In this document: positions 5,545-5,761 of the stretch, in pieces
Layout: every line of letters begins with the position of its first letter
Numbering within the stretch: position 1 is the first letter of the stretch
NCBI GenBank assembly: GCA_905216175.1
Contig: CAJMSV010000107.1
Span: 1 to 5,761, forward strand
Source of the DNA: an uncultured bacterium
GTDB taxonomy: Bacteria; Actinomycetota; Coriobacteriia; Coriobacteriales; Coriobacteriaceae
Direction of reading: 5' to 3'
DNA length: 5,761 nt
Notes under the pieces: model-generated
Databases searched by the model: none
What the model was told of the DNA's origin: nothing
Seen by the model: only the letters and a program-made list of their open reading frames with translations
Made by a program: the position numbers and the translations under genes

Positions 5545-5572
5545 GTTACGCGGTTTTACCAAACCGCGTAAC
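5545..5572. other. Perfect 12-bp hairpin just after yqeY, with an alternative partner
   Basis: GTTACGCGGTTT (5545-5556) and AAACCGCGTAAC (5561-5572) pair perfectly around TACC. The inner part TTACGCG (5546-5552) can instead pair with CGCGTAA at 5535-5541, which ends in the yqeY stop codon, around TTTG. The two hairpins exclude one another. GGCTCGACG follows, with no T-run, so it is not a standard intrinsic terminator; it may protect the mRNA 3' end or pause polymerase. Confidence 0.75.
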
Positions 5573-5585
5573 GGCTCGACGCTGC

Positions 5586-5684
5586 AAACCCGTACACGCG
5601 GCAATCTGACGTTCAATTTCAAGGGCGCGACCATAAGGTCTGCGCCCTTTCATTTCACGTCACCTTGCTCGCGTGTACGGGTTT
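5586..5684. repeat. 15-base perfect inverted repeat enclosing a terminator hairpin
   Basis: AAACCCGTACACGCG (5586-5600) and its exact reverse complement CGCGTGTACGGGTTT (5670-5684) lie 69 bases apart. The space between them holds the terminator at 5621-5656. Flanking bases show no obvious target-site duplication. It could fold as a long closing stem over the inner hairpin, act as a paired regulator site, or be a tiny inverted-repeat mobile element. No coding region overlaps it. Confidence 0.85.
5621..5656 (+). terminator. Intrinsic terminator after yqeY
   Basis: AAGGGCGCGACC (5621-5632) pairs with GGTC (5637-5640) and, after one bulged T at 5641, with GCGCCCTT (5642-5649), closing the loop ATAA. 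The stem is followed by a T-rich TTTCATTTC (5648-5656). It lies 80 bases after the yqeY stop and probably ends the foldase-yqeY transcript. Confidence 0.75.
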
Positions 5685-5722
5685 TCGCTCATATGACCCA
5701 ATCCGCTGTCAAGAGCCACAAT

Positions 5723-5758
5723 GGCCCCGCCGACCGCTTGCAATCGGTCGGCGGGGCC
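5723..5758. other. 14-bp GC-rich perfect hairpin at the window edge
   Basis: GGCCCCGCCGACCG (5723-5736) pairs perfectly with CGGTCGGCGGGGCC (5745-5758) around CTTGCAAT. The stem is very stable, but the window ends three bases later, so a T-run on the plus strand cannot be seen. On the minus strand the stem is followed by ATTGTGG, which is a poor U-tract. It may be the terminator of a neighbouring gene or a dispersed repeat. Confidence 0.7.
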
Positions 5759-5761
5759 TGC

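Noticed and set aside
5706..5711. TTGACA on the minus strand (GCTGTCAAG on plus) as a -35 box
   Set aside because: No acceptable -10 follows at 16-18 bases on the minus strand; the nearest TATGAG is only 13 bases away, and no minus-strand gene lies downstream.

Overview
The window looks like ordinary chromosome from a GC-rich, Gram-positive gut actinobacterium. The Coriobacteriia, and within them a Collinsella-like genome, fit best. This rests on the codon style, the purF-purM-purN order, and a PrsA-type foldase next to a YqeY protein; it is inferred from pattern memory, not from a database search. All six convincing genes lie on the plus strand.

Region 1 (1-3092) is a purine-biosynthesis cluster. 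It holds the 3' two thirds of purF (cut by the window start), then a 157-base gap with a weak promoter candidate and a small hairpin repeat, then purM and purN overlapping by 11 bases. A clear intrinsic terminator closes it at 3048-3092. The three enzymes are steps 1, 5 and 3 of de novo IMP synthesis.

Region 2 (3093-3691) is a one-gene unit. A lone PTS EIIA of the fructose/mannitol/galactitol type has its active-site histidine but no EIIB or EIIC beside it. Its leader contains a perfect 18-base inverted repeat. It is followed by a patch of repeats containing a 14-base direct repeat.

Region 3 (3692-5541) starts with a short control region holding two small perfect palindromes. It continues with a membrane-anchored, PrsA/SurA-like peptidyl-prolyl isomerase (407 aa) and then yqeY (147 aa), probably co-transcribed. 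The isomerase would help exported proteins fold outside the membrane. YqeY is related to the tail domain of GatB and its role is unknown.

Region 4 (5542-5761) has no gene but is unusually rich in dyad symmetry: a 12-bp hairpin that competes with an alternative hairpin at the yqeY stop codon, a 15-base inverted repeat enclosing an intrinsic terminator, and a 14-bp GC-rich hairpin at the window edge.

I see no CRISPR array, tRNA, rRNA, transposase, phage gene or defence system. The genes are conventional. What deserves a second look is mostly intergenic structure, plus an unusual insertion in PurF.
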